Shown here in pieces: positions 14,784 through 21,938 of a stretch of 64,000 bases of DNA. The first letter of the stretch is position 1, and each line of letters opens with the position of its first letter. Both the position numbers and the translations under genes were made by a program. Origin of the DNA: a virus. Where the stretch lies: positions 1-64,000 of the IMG/VR virus record IMGVR_UViG_3300050192_000013; one strand, 5' to 3'. Under the pieces are notes generated by a model. The model saw nothing but the letters and a program-made list of their open reading frames with translations. It was not told the origin of the DNA and ran no database searches.

Positions 14784-15569
14784 CTAGCTTTTGGCCGCAT
14801 CGCGTTTCTTCTTTCGTATCCGTCCATGCAACCCGCGTTTAAGAACTGCCCAGACGGACTCGATTCCATTCGTGTGCGCCGCACCGCGTTTGTACTCGCC
14901 CGCCGAATGGTTCACGGCGTCATGCCGGAAGAAAAGGCCGTCCAGGTCGGAGTAAGCCATGTGCTCATCGGTGTACAGTTGCGAACCGACTTCCACATTG
15001 GCGTGGATCTCACCTTGAATGGTCTGGATGGTCCGATCCTCGATAACCTTCGCTACGGTGCGCCCGCCGCGTTCTCGCAAGCCCATGACGGCGACCTTGC
15101 CGACTGGCCCGCGTCCCATGCGGAGCTTCTTGGATTCGTGCTTGTTCGCTTCCTTGCCACCCACAAAGCACTCGTCGATTTCGACCGTGCCGCGAAGCTT
15201 GTCAATCTCATCGTCGGAGCCGCAAGCTTCACGGAGCCGGGACAGCATGAACCATGCCGACTTCTGGGTTACACCAATCTCCTTGGCAAGTTGAAGGCTG
15301 CTGATTCCCTTACGAGCGGTCACCAGCAGATACATGGCGTAAACCCACTTGTGAAGCGGGATATGCGACCGCTCGAAGACGCTTTCGACTTCGGTTTCGG
15401 ACGGTAGTTCAGCACCAAGTCCGCTATCTGATCCAGTTCGACCGGGGCCTTCATGCGGCCTCCTTGCGGTCCACTCGGGTGTGATGCGGATAAATAAGGC
15501 TCCATTGCCAGCAACCCGAACCGCGCCCGCCAAGACTGCGCTTGACCCATTGCGGTCTTCGCATGGCAC
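14784..15569 (-). pseudogene. IS1595/ISXO2-like transposase, catalytic region only
   Basis: Recognisable from VFERSHIPLHKWVYAMYLLV onward: TARKGISSLQLAKEIGVTQK (helix-turn-helix-like), then VEIDECFVGGKE (first catalytic Asp), LYTDEHMAYSDL (second Asp) and HTNGIESVWAVLKRG (third acidic position). It ends at IRKKKRDAAKS right at the TIR, lacking the usual RYVNEF...GKRL.Y tail. The first ~85 residues of this frame are not transposase-like; they overlap the ORFs at 15320 and 15451 in other frames. Activity is doubtful. Confidence 0.85.
15320..15454 (-). pseudogene. 5' part of a phage gene joined to transposase DNA
   Basis: MKAPVELDQIADLVLNYRPK resembles AYQIADIVLRYQP in the gene at 13642, so this is probably the 5' end of a phage gene. 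After about 25 residues the DNA becomes transposase sequence read in another frame, and the ORF ends at 44 residues. Overlaps the upstream ORF by 4 nt. Confidence 0.6.
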
Positions 15570-15702
15570 AGCAACCAGGGCACGCCTCAGGCTTGATAGG
15601 GGCGTTACATTCGTATTCCATTATCTCCTGTCGCGTGAAGTTAGCGAAGTCCATCTCTATGATTTTGTGCCCGCTGTAATAACACCTTCGTTGCCCGCCC
15701 AT
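15451..15702 (-). CDS. Cys-rich ORF inside the IS1595-family element
   Basis: 83 residues (MGGQRRCYYSGHKIIEMDF...). Contains YECNAPIKPEACPGCCAMRR, a likely zinc site, and GCWQWSLIYPHHTRVD. It directly follows the transposase tail ORF (TAAATG). It looks like one of the small zinc proteins of the surrounding operon rather than a transposase domain, so it may be passenger DNA. Confidence 0.55.
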   Translation of the reverse strand: MGGQRRCYYSGHKIIEMDFANFTRQEIMEYECNAPIKPEACPGCCAMRRPQWVKRSLGGRGSGCWQWSLIYPHHTRVDRKEAA

Positions 15703-15921
15703 TTACGCAACCTCCTTGCCGATGAGCCGTTTGTACGTGAGCCGCTTGCCGACAGATGCGGCCACGAAGCTATTAAGCCGCGCTGTGGTGTGGTTGCGGA
15801 CGTTACCTTCGTTCAGTCGGAAGGTGAACTCATCGACGTAGCGCGGCGCGGAAACGGGCGAAAAAGGCTGCGCGAAAGGCGAAGGGCTAACGCTATGACT
15901 TATCAGCCTAAAGGTAGTCAT
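15703..15921 (-). pseudogene. Transposase C-terminal tail, started from the TIR ATG
   Basis: From the TIR's ATGACTAC: MTTFRLISHSVSPSPFAQ..., then APRYVDEFTFRLNEGNV and AASVGKRLTYKRLI. The latter two match the C-terminal tail that the transposase at 14784 lacks. It is on the same strand but upstream, so the gene is permuted rather than simply truncated. Confidence 0.7.
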
Positions 15922-15934
15922 GTATATAATTCCC
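15914..15934 (-). repeat. TIR of the IS1595-family element (right)
   Basis: GTAGTCATGTATATAATTCC plus C. Outward TATAAT is present. Confidence 0.93.
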
Positions 15935-16101
15935 AAAAGAAACAGTGCCCGGTCTTGCATTGGCTTAACCTGATGCGTGCTCCATCCTCCAAATTGGGAT
16001 TGGTTCGCCCATCGTATCAACTGATTCGCCTCATCATTTAGCAGCCATTCCAAGTGCGCGATGCGTAGCTTAGCCTGCTTCAACTCTTCCTCTGTAGTCA
16101 T
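15935..16101 (-). pseudogene. 62-residue phage gene interrupted near its 3' end by the IS
   Basis: Starts MTTEEELKQAKLRIAHLEWL, an amphipathic helix. Excising the IS and one target duplication restores ...ALFLFGEAQKP followed by TGA that overlaps the ATG of the gene at 14734, the operon's usual ATGA coupling. At present the frame reads through the TIR into the transposase tail and stops at 15703 (132 residues). Its own start ATGACTAC and upstream GGGAATT look like a shortened TIR. Confidence 0.75.
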
Positions 16102-16109
16102 AATTCCCG
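16095..16109 (-). repeat. Possible degenerate TIR at a gene start
   Basis: On the minus strand: GGGAATT directly joined to ATGACTAC, equal to the TIR with a 6-nt deletion of its middle. It provides the start codon of the 62-residue gene. Could instead be convergent ribosome-site sequence. Confidence 0.45.
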
Positions 16110-16322
16110 AACCTCTTTGACTGAAAATATTGGAGCAACGTACTCCGACCGGCCAACTTCCGCGCCACGCCGCATCGTATCCATCGAATATTGCCATTCA
16201 CGACCACAAGACAAGCACGTTACGCGACATGGACCAATCGGCTTCCCGTGGCGCGTTGGAGTAAAGGGGAACGTGAGCCTTCGATGGCGACAGGGGAATA
16301 GTATAGCTAAGAGCCAGTTCAT
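16098..16322 (-). CDS. Small zinc-ribbon phage protein
   Basis: 74 residues: NWLLAILFPCRHRRLTFPFT, then GPCRVTCLSCGREWQYSM. This Cys/His pattern is a recurrent small phage or prophage protein. The ATG at 16322 overlaps the stop of the gene at 16319 by 4 nt, which decides the start. Confidence 0.75.
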   Translation of the reverse strand: MNWLLAILFPCRHRRLTFPFTPTRHGKPIGPCRVTCLSCGREWQYSMDTMRRGAEVGRSEYVAPIFSVKEVREL

Positions 16323-16486
16323 TGCAATCCTTTCTTGAGATTCCGATACTGACATAACAGGCACAGCCGGCGCAACGAAATACCCTTCCATTTCCCGCAC
16401 TTACAGCAATGCAGATGAGTGATGGCCTGCAACTTGATGGCGAAGATGCGCCACGCAAGTAACCAACGGCGAGAGCGTTCGGTCAC
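16319..16486 (-). CDS. Small zinc-ribbon protein
   Basis: 55 residues from a GTG that overlaps the preceding stop (GTGA). HLHCCKCGKWKGISLRRLCLLCQYR forms a CxxC...CxxC ribbon. Function unknown. Confidence 0.65.
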   Translation of the reverse strand: MTERSRRWLLAWRIFAIKLQAITHLHCCKCGKWKGISLRRLCLLCQYRNLKKGLQ

Positions 16487-16653
16487 TGCTTCACCTCGAA
16501 CTTGGCGATGATAGCGCGCGCCATATCGCGGTCTGCTCGAAGTGCCTCTATCTCATCGAGGCATTCCGTTATGCAGATTTCGTCCTGCGATTTCGGAGCG
16601 CCGGGGTAACGGGCTTTCCAAATCAGCAATCGATCGTCGGTCATGCGCGCCAT
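16483..16653 (-). CDS. Small hypothetical protein
   Basis: 56 residues (MARMTDDRLLIWKARYPGAP...), with an acidic helix ECLDEIEALRADRDMARAII. Coupled by overlaps on both sides. Confidence 0.6.
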   Translation of the reverse strand: MARMTDDRLLIWKARYPGAPKSQDEICITECLDEIEALRADRDMARAIIAKFEVKQ

Positions 16654-17000
16654 CAGTGGGCCTCTTCGATTTTAGCGATTAACATCAGACCCGCAGTGAC
16701 TCCACAACTACACTCGTATTCTGCACCCAAAGCATGTGAGCAGGTGTCATGGTGGCCTTTTTGTAGGCAAGCTACCAGCGCCGCCAGGATTGTGGTGCGT
16801 TCGGCGTTGGACTTTTCCGCCCGCGCTCGCTCTGTGGCTACATCTTCGCTCCAAGACAAGAGCAGCCGATTATCTACCAGTTCGGCGTTCCGTAATTCGC
16901 CGGAAAGCGCCAGTATTTCAGTGGTGCATTCCTTAACTACCGAATCAGGTAGCGCGATTTGGTCTAACTTCTGCGCTCGTTCTAGTGTCATTCGTGGCAT
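16653..17000 (-). CDS. Hypothetical protein
   Basis: 115 residues from ATG 17000, chosen because GGAGGT sits 4 nt upstream and the stop of the preceding gene overlaps. A long helix with RARAEKSNAERTTILAALVACL is followed by GHHDTCSHALGAEYECSCG, a His/Cys cluster likely binding zinc. Confidence 0.65.
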   Translation of the reverse strand: MPRMTLERAQKLDQIALPDSVVKECTTEILALSGELRNAELVDNRLLLSWSEDVATERARAEKSNAERTTILAALVACLQKGHHDTCSHALGAEYECSCGVTAGLMLIAKIEEAH

Positions 17001-17143
17001 CACGACCTCCATGCAATCCAAAACGTGAGCGAAACCACAAGTACCATCCCAGCAGGGTAGAGTATGAGCCATAGCCACTTCCGGCTGCGCTTGCGGAAAA
17101 CGGGAAGTCCGTCAAATGGGGTGAGCGAATTGGAATTGTTCAT
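17000..17143 (-). CDS. Small membrane protein
   Basis: 47 residues with a basic patch (FRKRSRK) before a single hydrophobic segment (WLWLILYPAGMVLVVSLTFW). ATGA overlaps on both sides. Function unknown. Confidence 0.6.
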   Translation of the reverse strand: MNNSNSLTPFDGLPVFRKRSRKWLWLILYPAGMVLVVSLTFWIAWRS

Positions 17144-17595
17144 GATGATGCCTTCTCTTTTAGCGCGGCGGCGCAGATGCGGACTTGTTCCTCTGTGAGG
17201 TATCCGCCGATACGCCAGAAATGCTTCTCGTCCACAAATGGAGCGTCAATCCATATTCCTTCAGGGAATAATGTCTGAAGCTTCAGCCGCGTGACCTCAC
17301 GTGCTTCCTCTTGCCGCTTAGTTTCGTTGTAGGCTTCAGTCTCGCACTCCTGCTTTGCCGTCCACTCCCGAATTTCCTTTCGCGTAGCGCGGGAACCTAA
17401 TTGGTCACAACGAAAGCTCGATCCGCCTACTTCATATCCGCTCTTTATCCAGAAACGACGCTCACGTCCGTCATTAACTATCACCCAAGCAGCAGTGAGG
17501 CGAGTTACAGTACAAATGCCCGTGTGCGCCCATTGGCTATTACCGACCCACACGCGATTGCCGGGCTTAAGGTTACTCCGATCATTATCCATCAT
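17140..17595 (-). CDS. Hypothetical protein with SH3/KOW-like N-terminus
   Basis: 151 residues from ATG 17595, which overlaps the previous stop. LKPGNRVWVGNSQWAHTGICTVTRL...WVIVNDGRERRFWIKSGYEV is a small beta-barrel pattern. The middle is a charged helix and the end IWIDAPF..FWRIGGYLTEEQV is globular. No family assigned. Confidence 0.65.
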   Translation of the reverse strand: MMDNDRSNLKPGNRVWVGNSQWAHTGICTVTRLTAAWVIVNDGRERRFWIKSGYEVGGSSFRCDQLGSRATRKEIREWTAKQECETEAYNETKRQEEAREVTRLKLQTLFPEGIWIDAPFVDEKHFWRIGGYLTEEQVRICAAALKEKASS

Positions 17596-17795
17596 CGCAC
17601 CCCCAGGTAAATCAGCCGCGCTACCGCAAGTCCGAACGCCGCCCATCCGGCCATCGCCCACCACACGAAGCGCTGATTGCTGCGGGCGAGGCGCGCGTAC
17701 TTCTCTTGGAGCGATGCGTGTTCGCGGAATAGTGTTTCGTAACTGGTGCCCATGGCATCAAGCTTCTCCGAGACGTAGGCGCAGAGGTCGTTCAT
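17592..17795 (-). CDS. Coiled-coil membrane-anchored small protein
   Basis: 67 residues: a helix of about 40 residues (LFREHASLQEKYARLARSN) then a hydrophobic segment WWAMAGWAAFGLAVARLIYL near the C-terminus. Function unknown. Confidence 0.6.
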   Translation of the reverse strand: MNDLCAYVSEKLDAMGTSYETLFREHASLQEKYARLARSNQRFVWWAMAGWAAFGLAVARLIYLGVR

Positions 17796-18064
17796 CGCGC
17801 CACCTCGAAAACGTGGAATATCAGTGTGCCACCGTGAAGTTGGTACGTCCCGAGATAGTCCAAGTGGCTCAGCGGTACTTCTATCTGCTGGTAGGTACCG
17901 TACACGCGGAATTTGCGCTTTTCGTTTACCGTTTCGGCCTCATTAACCATCGCCCACATCGAAGGCGCATTGCCTTTCGCCTGCACTGCGAGAATCTTCG
18001 CGTGAAGCGGCATGGATAACTCGAACTCATCTGTTGTTTCAAATACGTACCGGAATATCGTCAC
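17792..18064 (-). CDS. DUF7352-like protein
   Basis: 90 residues. FRYVFETTDEFELSMPLHAKILAVQAKGNAPSMWAMV...FRVYGTYQQI...YLGTYQLHGGTLIFHVFE matches a small beta-rich phage family annotated as DUF7352. Function unknown. Confidence 0.7.
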   Translation of the reverse strand: MTIFRYVFETTDEFELSMPLHAKILAVQAKGNAPSMWAMVNEAETVNEKRKFRVYGTYQQIEVPLSHLDYLGTYQLHGGTLIFHVFEVAR

Positions 18065-18381
18065 TTCGTGTTCTCCTTCGCGGCCAACAGCCGCTTTGTT
18101 TCGTGCCGCGCGAACCGCCGCAGTTCCCGCAGTCGGCGCTTGAAATCAAGATCAGGTTGGCGCATCAACCGGAGTACCGCCTTCCGTGTTTCTTCGCTCG
18201 GTAGCTTACCGCCCGTTCGGCTGGTGTGCGCCATATTCAGTCGCACATCGGCATCGTCCAGCATTCGCCACTGAAACGTATCCATATTCAGCGCTTGCGC
18301 TGACGTTACGTGCCACGCAACCAGGAGCGCGGCTAGGCGTTCAGCCTTCGCGATGCGGTTGCTGGATTCGTTGGATGTCAT
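18061..18381 (-). CDS. Hypothetical basic protein
   Basis: 106 residues from ATG 18381 (overlap with the upstream stop). Helical, C-terminus strongly basic (KRRLRELRRFARHETKRLL), possibly nucleic-acid binding. Confidence 0.6.
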   Translation of the reverse strand: MTSNESSNRIAKAERLAALLVAWHVTSAQALNMDTFQWRMLDDADVRLNMAHTSRTGGKLPSEETRKAVLRLMRQPDLDFKRRLRELRRFARHETKRLLAAKENTK

Positions 18382-19880
18382 GCGGCGACCGCCTTCGCAG
18401 TATCCCGCGCAGCCCATGCGTCGTAGCAGGCTCGGCAGCAGGGTACGTATTGGGGCAGCGCCGTGTTGGCTTCCGCAAGTTCGACCGGAAGGTAGTAAAA
18501 TTCCTGCGGTTGGCCGGCGTACGTTACGTTGCCGTAGTTTACTTCCTGGGGGTGAGTGCAAGCGTAGCGCGCTTTGATGAGTTTCTTGGCGGCGGTGCGA
18601 GCTACCTTCGCGGCCTTCTCCGCTGCTTCGTCCCAAATCGTCACCCGGCTCAACTGCGTCTGCTTGCTGGCCTTGTACTCTTCGTGCGCCTTCACGTTCG
18701 CCTTGACCGTTACCGTCGCGTCTAGCGCGAAGCCAGCGCCATCAGAAGCGAACCATTTTGCTTTGTCGCCGGATGCGGTGCGGAATAAAATCAGCGACGT
18801 GCAGCCCCACTCAGATTCAATCTCGCGGCGCCCGATGACCGTCAGAGTGAAGACTTCGCGCTTGCCGACAGTGCCGAAGTACTCACTGGGATGGTCACGG
18901 TCATACTTGCGCGCTACCTCGGCTTCCAAGTGCTTTTGGTACGCTACGATGATGCTGCCAGCCAGTCCGGCGTCGCGCCCCTTGACTGCTTCCTTGTGGC
19001 TAACTACCCGGACATTCCAAAGGTAGTCCGATCCGCAATCCGCAGGCAATTCCTGCGCCCATGCGATAGCGGCGGTGGCCTGCGCCAAGTCCGCTTCGGT
19101 TGGCTCGTACTGCTCGCGTTTGGCGCTGGTCTGTTTCTGACGGAACTTAGAGTCAAACCACTGCATCGCTTGGTCAACGCTGGCCGTCTTCGGGATGCAG
19201 CTATCGCGGGATTCCTTCCGGCTGCACCATCCGTCGTTACGAACGCAGCAGGCTACTTGCGCGAGCAGGACCGGCAGGCCAAGGTACGTTTCGCGGCCCG
19301 AACCGCCGCCCATGTCGTCTTCGTACTGGCCAATATCGTCGGCAAGTCCAGCCATGATTTCGGCCCACTGTGCGATACCGCTCGGGTCGGCGCAACGCAG
19401 GAAGTCCGCCAAGCAGTTGCGCCCGACCTGCTTCCACTCGCTGGTCTCGCTCTGGAGTATATATGTATCCTTACGGATGCGCTGCGTGTGGCAGTGCTCG
19501 CAGGCGGTAGTGGCTGTTCGGTACTGGAGCGGCAGCATCGTCTCAAAGCCGGGGACTACGCGGAGAATATTCCCCGCATCTTCGTGTTCAATCGTCGCGC
19601 AGAAGAGCCACCCGTTGATGCGCGGGCAGGTGCCGGTTACGGTGACGAGTACGAAGCGGATCTGGTATTCTAGCCAGCGCTGCGGGTCGTTGCAGATTAG
19701 TTTTTTGCGCGTTACGAACTCCTCGCCGGTCTCCGTGAGCACCAGTGGTTCCATCCCTAGCTTCGCCGCGCGGCGGTTCAGCTTAGTGATGCGCTCGTGG
19801 AGTTTGGGAATGCTCTCTTCCGGGATGCGATACAGCGCGTTTCCTGCGGCGTCCAGGGGGCGAGAGGTTTCGGGAGTCAT
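18378..19880 (-). CDS. Large conserved phage/plasmid protein with zinc finger
   Basis: 500 residues. RIPEESIPKLHERITKLNRRAAKLG at the N-terminus, a zinc site TACEHCHTQRIRKDTYIL...WKQVGRNCLADFLR (about 125-160), and a CRACYDAW cluster near the C-terminus. This matches a family in phages and actinobacterial plasmids whose members read 'R..C...ETGE..QVGR.CL.DFLG'. Function unknown; likely nucleic-acid related. Largest gene of the minus operon. Confidence 0.8.
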   Translation of the reverse strand: MTPETSRPLDAAGNALYRIPEESIPKLHERITKLNRRAAKLGMEPLVLTETGEEFVTRKKLICNDPQRWLEYQIRFVLVTVTGTCPRINGWLFCATIEHEDAGNILRVVPGFETMLPLQYRTATTACEHCHTQRIRKDTYILQSETSEWKQVGRNCLADFLRCADPSGIAQWAEIMAGLADDIGQYEDDMGGGSGRETYLGLPVLLAQVACCVRNDGWCSRKESRDSCIPKTASVDQAMQWFDSKFRQKQTSAKREQYEPTEADLAQATAAIAWAQELPADCGSDYLWNVRVVSHKEAVKGRDAGLAGSIIVAYQKHLEAEVARKYDRDHPSEYFGTVGKREVFTLTVIGRREIESEWGCTSLILFRTASGDKAKWFASDGAGFALDATVTVKANVKAHEEYKASKQTQLSRVTIWDEAAEKAAKVARTAAKKLIKARYACTHPQEVNYGNVTYAGQPQEFYYLPVELAEANTALPQYVPCCRACYDAWAARDTAKAVAA

Positions 19881-20194
19881 TAGTCATCGCTCCCTAGCAC
19901 AAAATTACCATTACGGTCGGTGAAACTCATACCGCCGTGCGAGCATTCGAGGCATGTGCGATAGCGAGGATTACAGGAATCGCCGCAATGCGCGCATACG
20001 CCGCGCCCTTGGCTGCTATAGCCGTTGTTGCTGGATTTGCGAGATGCCCGCGCTGGTGCGTCAACTACTAGTTTGCGGGCCGCCTCTGCTTTGTCGTCCG
20101 GGACAGCCCAACACTTCTGATCTGGATTCCAGCGGCCCCCGAGCGCCTTGATGGCGTCCTTCACGGGGTAGGTGTTGCCTGTTATCTTTGTCAT
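19880..20194 (-). CDS. DUF5710-like N-terminal domain with zinc ribbon
   Basis: 104 residues. ITGNTYPVKDAIKALGGRWNPDQKCWAVP is a small motif found in phage and mobilisation proteins that binds an unknown ligand, followed by a four-Cys ribbon (CAHCGDSC...CLECSHGG). The start codon lies 8 nt from the -10 box, so the mRNA may be leaderless. First gene after a promoter with a strong operator. Confidence 0.72.
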   Translation of the reverse strand: MTKITGNTYPVKDAIKALGGRWNPDQKCWAVPDDKAEAARKLVVDAPARASRKSSNNGYSSQGRGVCAHCGDSCNPRYRTCLECSHGGMSFTDRNGNFVLGSDD

Positions 20195-20202
20195 ATATTA
20201 TG

Positions 20203-20231
20203 ATCCTACGCTCGAAATAAGATATTGTCAA
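20203..20231 (-). promoter_or_regulatory. Sigma70-like promoter of the minus operon, likely leaderless
   Basis: On the minus strand: TTGACA (20226-20231), 17-nt spacer, TAGGAT (20203-20208). Only 8 nt separate the -10 from the ATG at 20194, so transcription should begin at or just before the start codon. Confidence 0.7.
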
Positions 20232-20237
20232 TATCTT
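20219..20237. promoter_or_regulatory. 19-bp perfect palindromic operator
   Basis: AAGATATTG-A-CAATATCTT (minus strand): two perfect 9-bp arms around a single base, overlapping the -35 box. A repressor dimer site that would occlude RNA polymerase. Confidence 0.7.
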
Positions 20238-20245
20238 TGGCATGT

Positions 20246-20431
20246 TTATTTGTCGCGTGTTTTCATATACTTACGGTCAGGACGTTCCAGACATGCCGGA
20301 AAGTGTTGGCGCGATCCGCTGATCGTGATGGGCTCCTGGCACCATGGGCACGGGAACGTCAACTTCGGCGGACGCCCGCCCCAACCTGGATGCCCGACCT
20401 GACCACCGCGCTTCTTTGGCTTGGGCGTCAC
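20246..20431 (-). CDS. Small zinc-finger protein with basic N-terminus
   Basis: 61 residues from a GTG overlapping the upstream stop. MTPKPKKRGGQVGHPGWGGRP is AT-hook-like; FPCPWCQEPITISGSRQHFPAC is a C2HC-type finger. Probably nucleic-acid binding. Confidence 0.65.
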   Translation of the reverse strand: MTPKPKKRGGQVGHPGWGGRPPKLTFPCPWCQEPITISGSRQHFPACLERPDRKYMKTRDK

Positions 20432-20619
20432 GCCGCTGCCGCCTTCGTCTTCTGTTTCTTCTCGTCCACCATCCGTACAACCTCCACGTCGCACCCACAA
20501 CCGCAGATAGCCGCTAATTCCCAAGCGGAGCGCAAATCTTCGCGCGGGTCACCAGGATTCATGCGGAAGCCGCAGATGGGGCGATGGTCGGGGCCGACGA
20601 TGACGGCGTAGCGGGTCAT
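20428..20619 (-). CDS. Small hypothetical protein
   Basis: 63 residues: MTRYAVIVGPDHRPICGFRMNPGDP..., with ICGCGCDVEVVRM. Overlaps both neighbours by 4 nt. Confidence 0.6.
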   Translation of the reverse strand: MTRYAVIVGPDHRPICGFRMNPGDPREDLRSAWELAAICGCGCDVEVVRMVDEKKQKTKAAAA

Positions 20620-20879
20620 TCGTTTTTACTCCAGACTCCGCAAGCCTTACCCCAGTCCGGCCAAATGGTGCGGCTATTCGTTAGCGCATTTATATTGACT
20701 AGGTTGCTTCGCGAGACGGCGCACTCGGGCAACGACTTAATAAAGTTAGCGGCAACTTGTTCCGTTGGGTAGCTACATCTCCCGGATTTATTCCGTAATG
20801 GTCGGGGTCTGGAGTGATTGCTCATCTGGAACCGTGCCCATTTGCAAGTAGCATAATGATGCGATTCTTCGGTCGGCAT
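20616..20879 (-). CDS. Small Cys-containing hypothetical protein
   Basis: 87 residues from ATG 20879 (MPTEESHHYATCKWARFQM). His and Cys residues spread through the N-terminal half could bind metal; LPECAVSRSNLVNINALTNSRTIWP follows. Unknown function. Confidence 0.55.
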   Translation of the reverse strand: MPTEESHHYATCKWARFQMSNHSRPRPLRNKSGRCSYPTEQVAANFIKSLPECAVSRSNLVNINALTNSRTIWPDWGKACGVWSKNE

Positions 20880-20880
20880 G

Positions 20881-21195
20881 TCACCCTCTTGCCTTACGTG
20901 CATCCTTAAACGCCATTACTTCGTAAATATGGTCGCGAATCTGGCAGACTTCGGTGAGTACTTCGGTCAATCGTTCCTCACGGATACAGTGTTCCTTAAT
21001 CGCGCGTTGCTCACTCCGGTCTAGGTAATGGTCGCGCGAGTTTGGCGCTGCATGCCCCATCGCCGTCATAAGCACGCGGAACGCCTGCACCACGCCGTCG
21101 ATTTGGCTGCGCAATTCCTCCGCGCTCGTGCCGTTGTAATGGATGGTTGGCACGGATACGGTATGCGCGATTTCACAGAAGGGGCAGTTAGTCAT
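20881..21195 (-). CDS. Hypothetical protein with N-terminal CxxC
   Basis: 104 residues from ATG 21195 (MTNCPFCEIAHTVSVP). Helical after residue 20, with paired charged residues (REERLTEVLTEVCQIRDHI). Unknown function. Confidence 0.6.
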   Translation of the reverse strand: MTNCPFCEIAHTVSVPTIHYNGTSAEELRSQIDGVVQAFRVLMTAMGHAAPNSRDHYLDRSEQRAIKEHCIREERLTEVLTEVCQIRDHIYEVMAFKDARKARG

Positions 21196-21211
21196 TACTC
21201 GACCATCCTCG

Positions 21212-21433
21212 TTACGCCACGTCGAAATGCGCCATAACCACCTGTAGTACGTGGTCGTAGTCTCCATCCATCATCTCGGATTGCACTGCATCCCACTGTT
21301 CAGGTTTCCATCCAGCCCTACGTGCGGCCTTGTGGCAGCGCCCCATGATGGAGAATACGTTGCCGTCTTCGTCGATCAGTTTCACGGTCGGCTTCGTGGT
21401 TTCGGTAGTAGTTTTAGTTGCCATACGATTCAC
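21212..21433 (-). CDS. Hypothetical protein
   Basis: 73 residues from GTG 21433, or 70 from ATG 21424 (MATKTTTETTKPTV). VKLIDEDGNVFSIMGRCHKAARRAGW..QWDAVQSEMMDGDYDHVLQVV is a compact alpha/beta pattern common in phage accessory genes. Shares its N-terminal MATKT with two neighbours. Confidence 0.65.
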   Translation of the reverse strand: MNRMATKTTTETTKPTVKLIDEDGNVFSIMGRCHKAARRAGWKPEQWDAVQSEMMDGDYDHVLQVVMAHFDVA

Positions 21434-21609
21434 CGTGCCATCCTTGCGGTAGCGGCGATAAGGTCGCGATTCAGCCGGTCAACTTCATCGCTCATGGCGT
21501 TCAACAATATACAGCAGGAGGCCCGATTGGTCTCGGCGGCGCACAGGGCGCGGATGAGGTTCTCTACTTCGGTTGTATCGGCAGGTGCAATGTTCGTTCG
21601 AGTTGCCAT
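21430..21609 (-). CDS. Small helical hypothetical protein
   Basis: 59 residues from ATG 21609 (MATRTNIAPADTTEVENLI). Two helices with a Cys pair (RASCCILL). Unknown function. Confidence 0.6.
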   Translation of the reverse strand: MATRTNIAPADTTEVENLIRALCAAETNRASCCILLNAMSDEVDRLNRDLIAATARMAR

Positions 21610-21616
21610 ATGGTTA

Positions 21617-21874
21617 TCACTCGCCGATTGCGACTTCACGGGAAGCGGGCAGTCCCTCGGCGTCCTCGCCCCAGAGTACAACATTGGCTCGTGGCGCATC
21701 CTTAAGGGCCGTCAAAACTTTGTATTCCCCAGACGGCATCGCGAGTTTTACTATGGCAAAGACACCTTGCCGCTTCAGGCCGTCCCTTATTGCTGTGCAT
21801 TCCGGCTTGCTGCGGGAAACGTACACCGATATCGCCAGACCTTCGATTGTTTTGGCTGCTGTTTTGGTTGCCAT
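21617..21874 (-). CDS. Hypothetical protein, probably leaderless
   Basis: 85 residues from ATG 21874 (MATKTAAKTIEGLAISVYVSRSKPEC...). Beta-alpha-beta pattern. The start lies 6 nt from a -10 box; first gene of this minus transcript. Confidence 0.65.
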   Translation of the reverse strand: MATKTAAKTIEGLAISVYVSRSKPECTAIRDGLKRQGVFAIVKLAMPSGEYKVLTALKDAPRANVVLWGEDAEGLPASREVAIGE

Positions 21875-21880
21875 ATGGAA

Positions 21881-21909
21881 AGTGTACGCCACAGCGGGGC
21901 GCATTGCAA
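21881..21909 (-). promoter_or_regulatory. Sigma70-like promoter (minus), leaderless
   Basis: TTGCAA (21904-21909), 17-nt spacer, TACACT (21881-21886), 6 nt, ATG at 21874. Confidence 0.62.
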
Positions 21910-21938
21910 GAGATTTCTAAACTTTATTTTCAAAACTA

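Larger units (their letters stand above)
14761..15934 (-). mobile_element. IS1595-family element, 1174 bp, with rearranged transposase
   Basis: TIRs at 14761-14781 and 15914-15934 (20 of 21 matching) are flanked by a perfect 8-bp duplication AAAAGAAA (14753-14760 and 15935-15942). The interior encodes, in minus-strand order: a transposase C-terminal tail, a Cys-rich ORF, a truncated phage-like ORF, and the transposase catalytic region. The transposase order is thus tail first, and its N-terminal zinc ribbon is missing. The ends must have worked recently given the perfect duplication, perhaps using an intact transposase elsewhere. Confidence 0.93.

Noticed and set aside
14784-15569. The full 261-residue frame as an intact transposase
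   Set aside because: The first ~85 residues are not transposase-like and both the zinc-ribbon start and the C-terminal tail are absent.
18891-19923. Long plus-strand ORFs opposite the 500-residue gene
   Set aside because: They are mirror frames of a GC-rich gene; no ribosome sites or domain patterns, and low-complexity translations.
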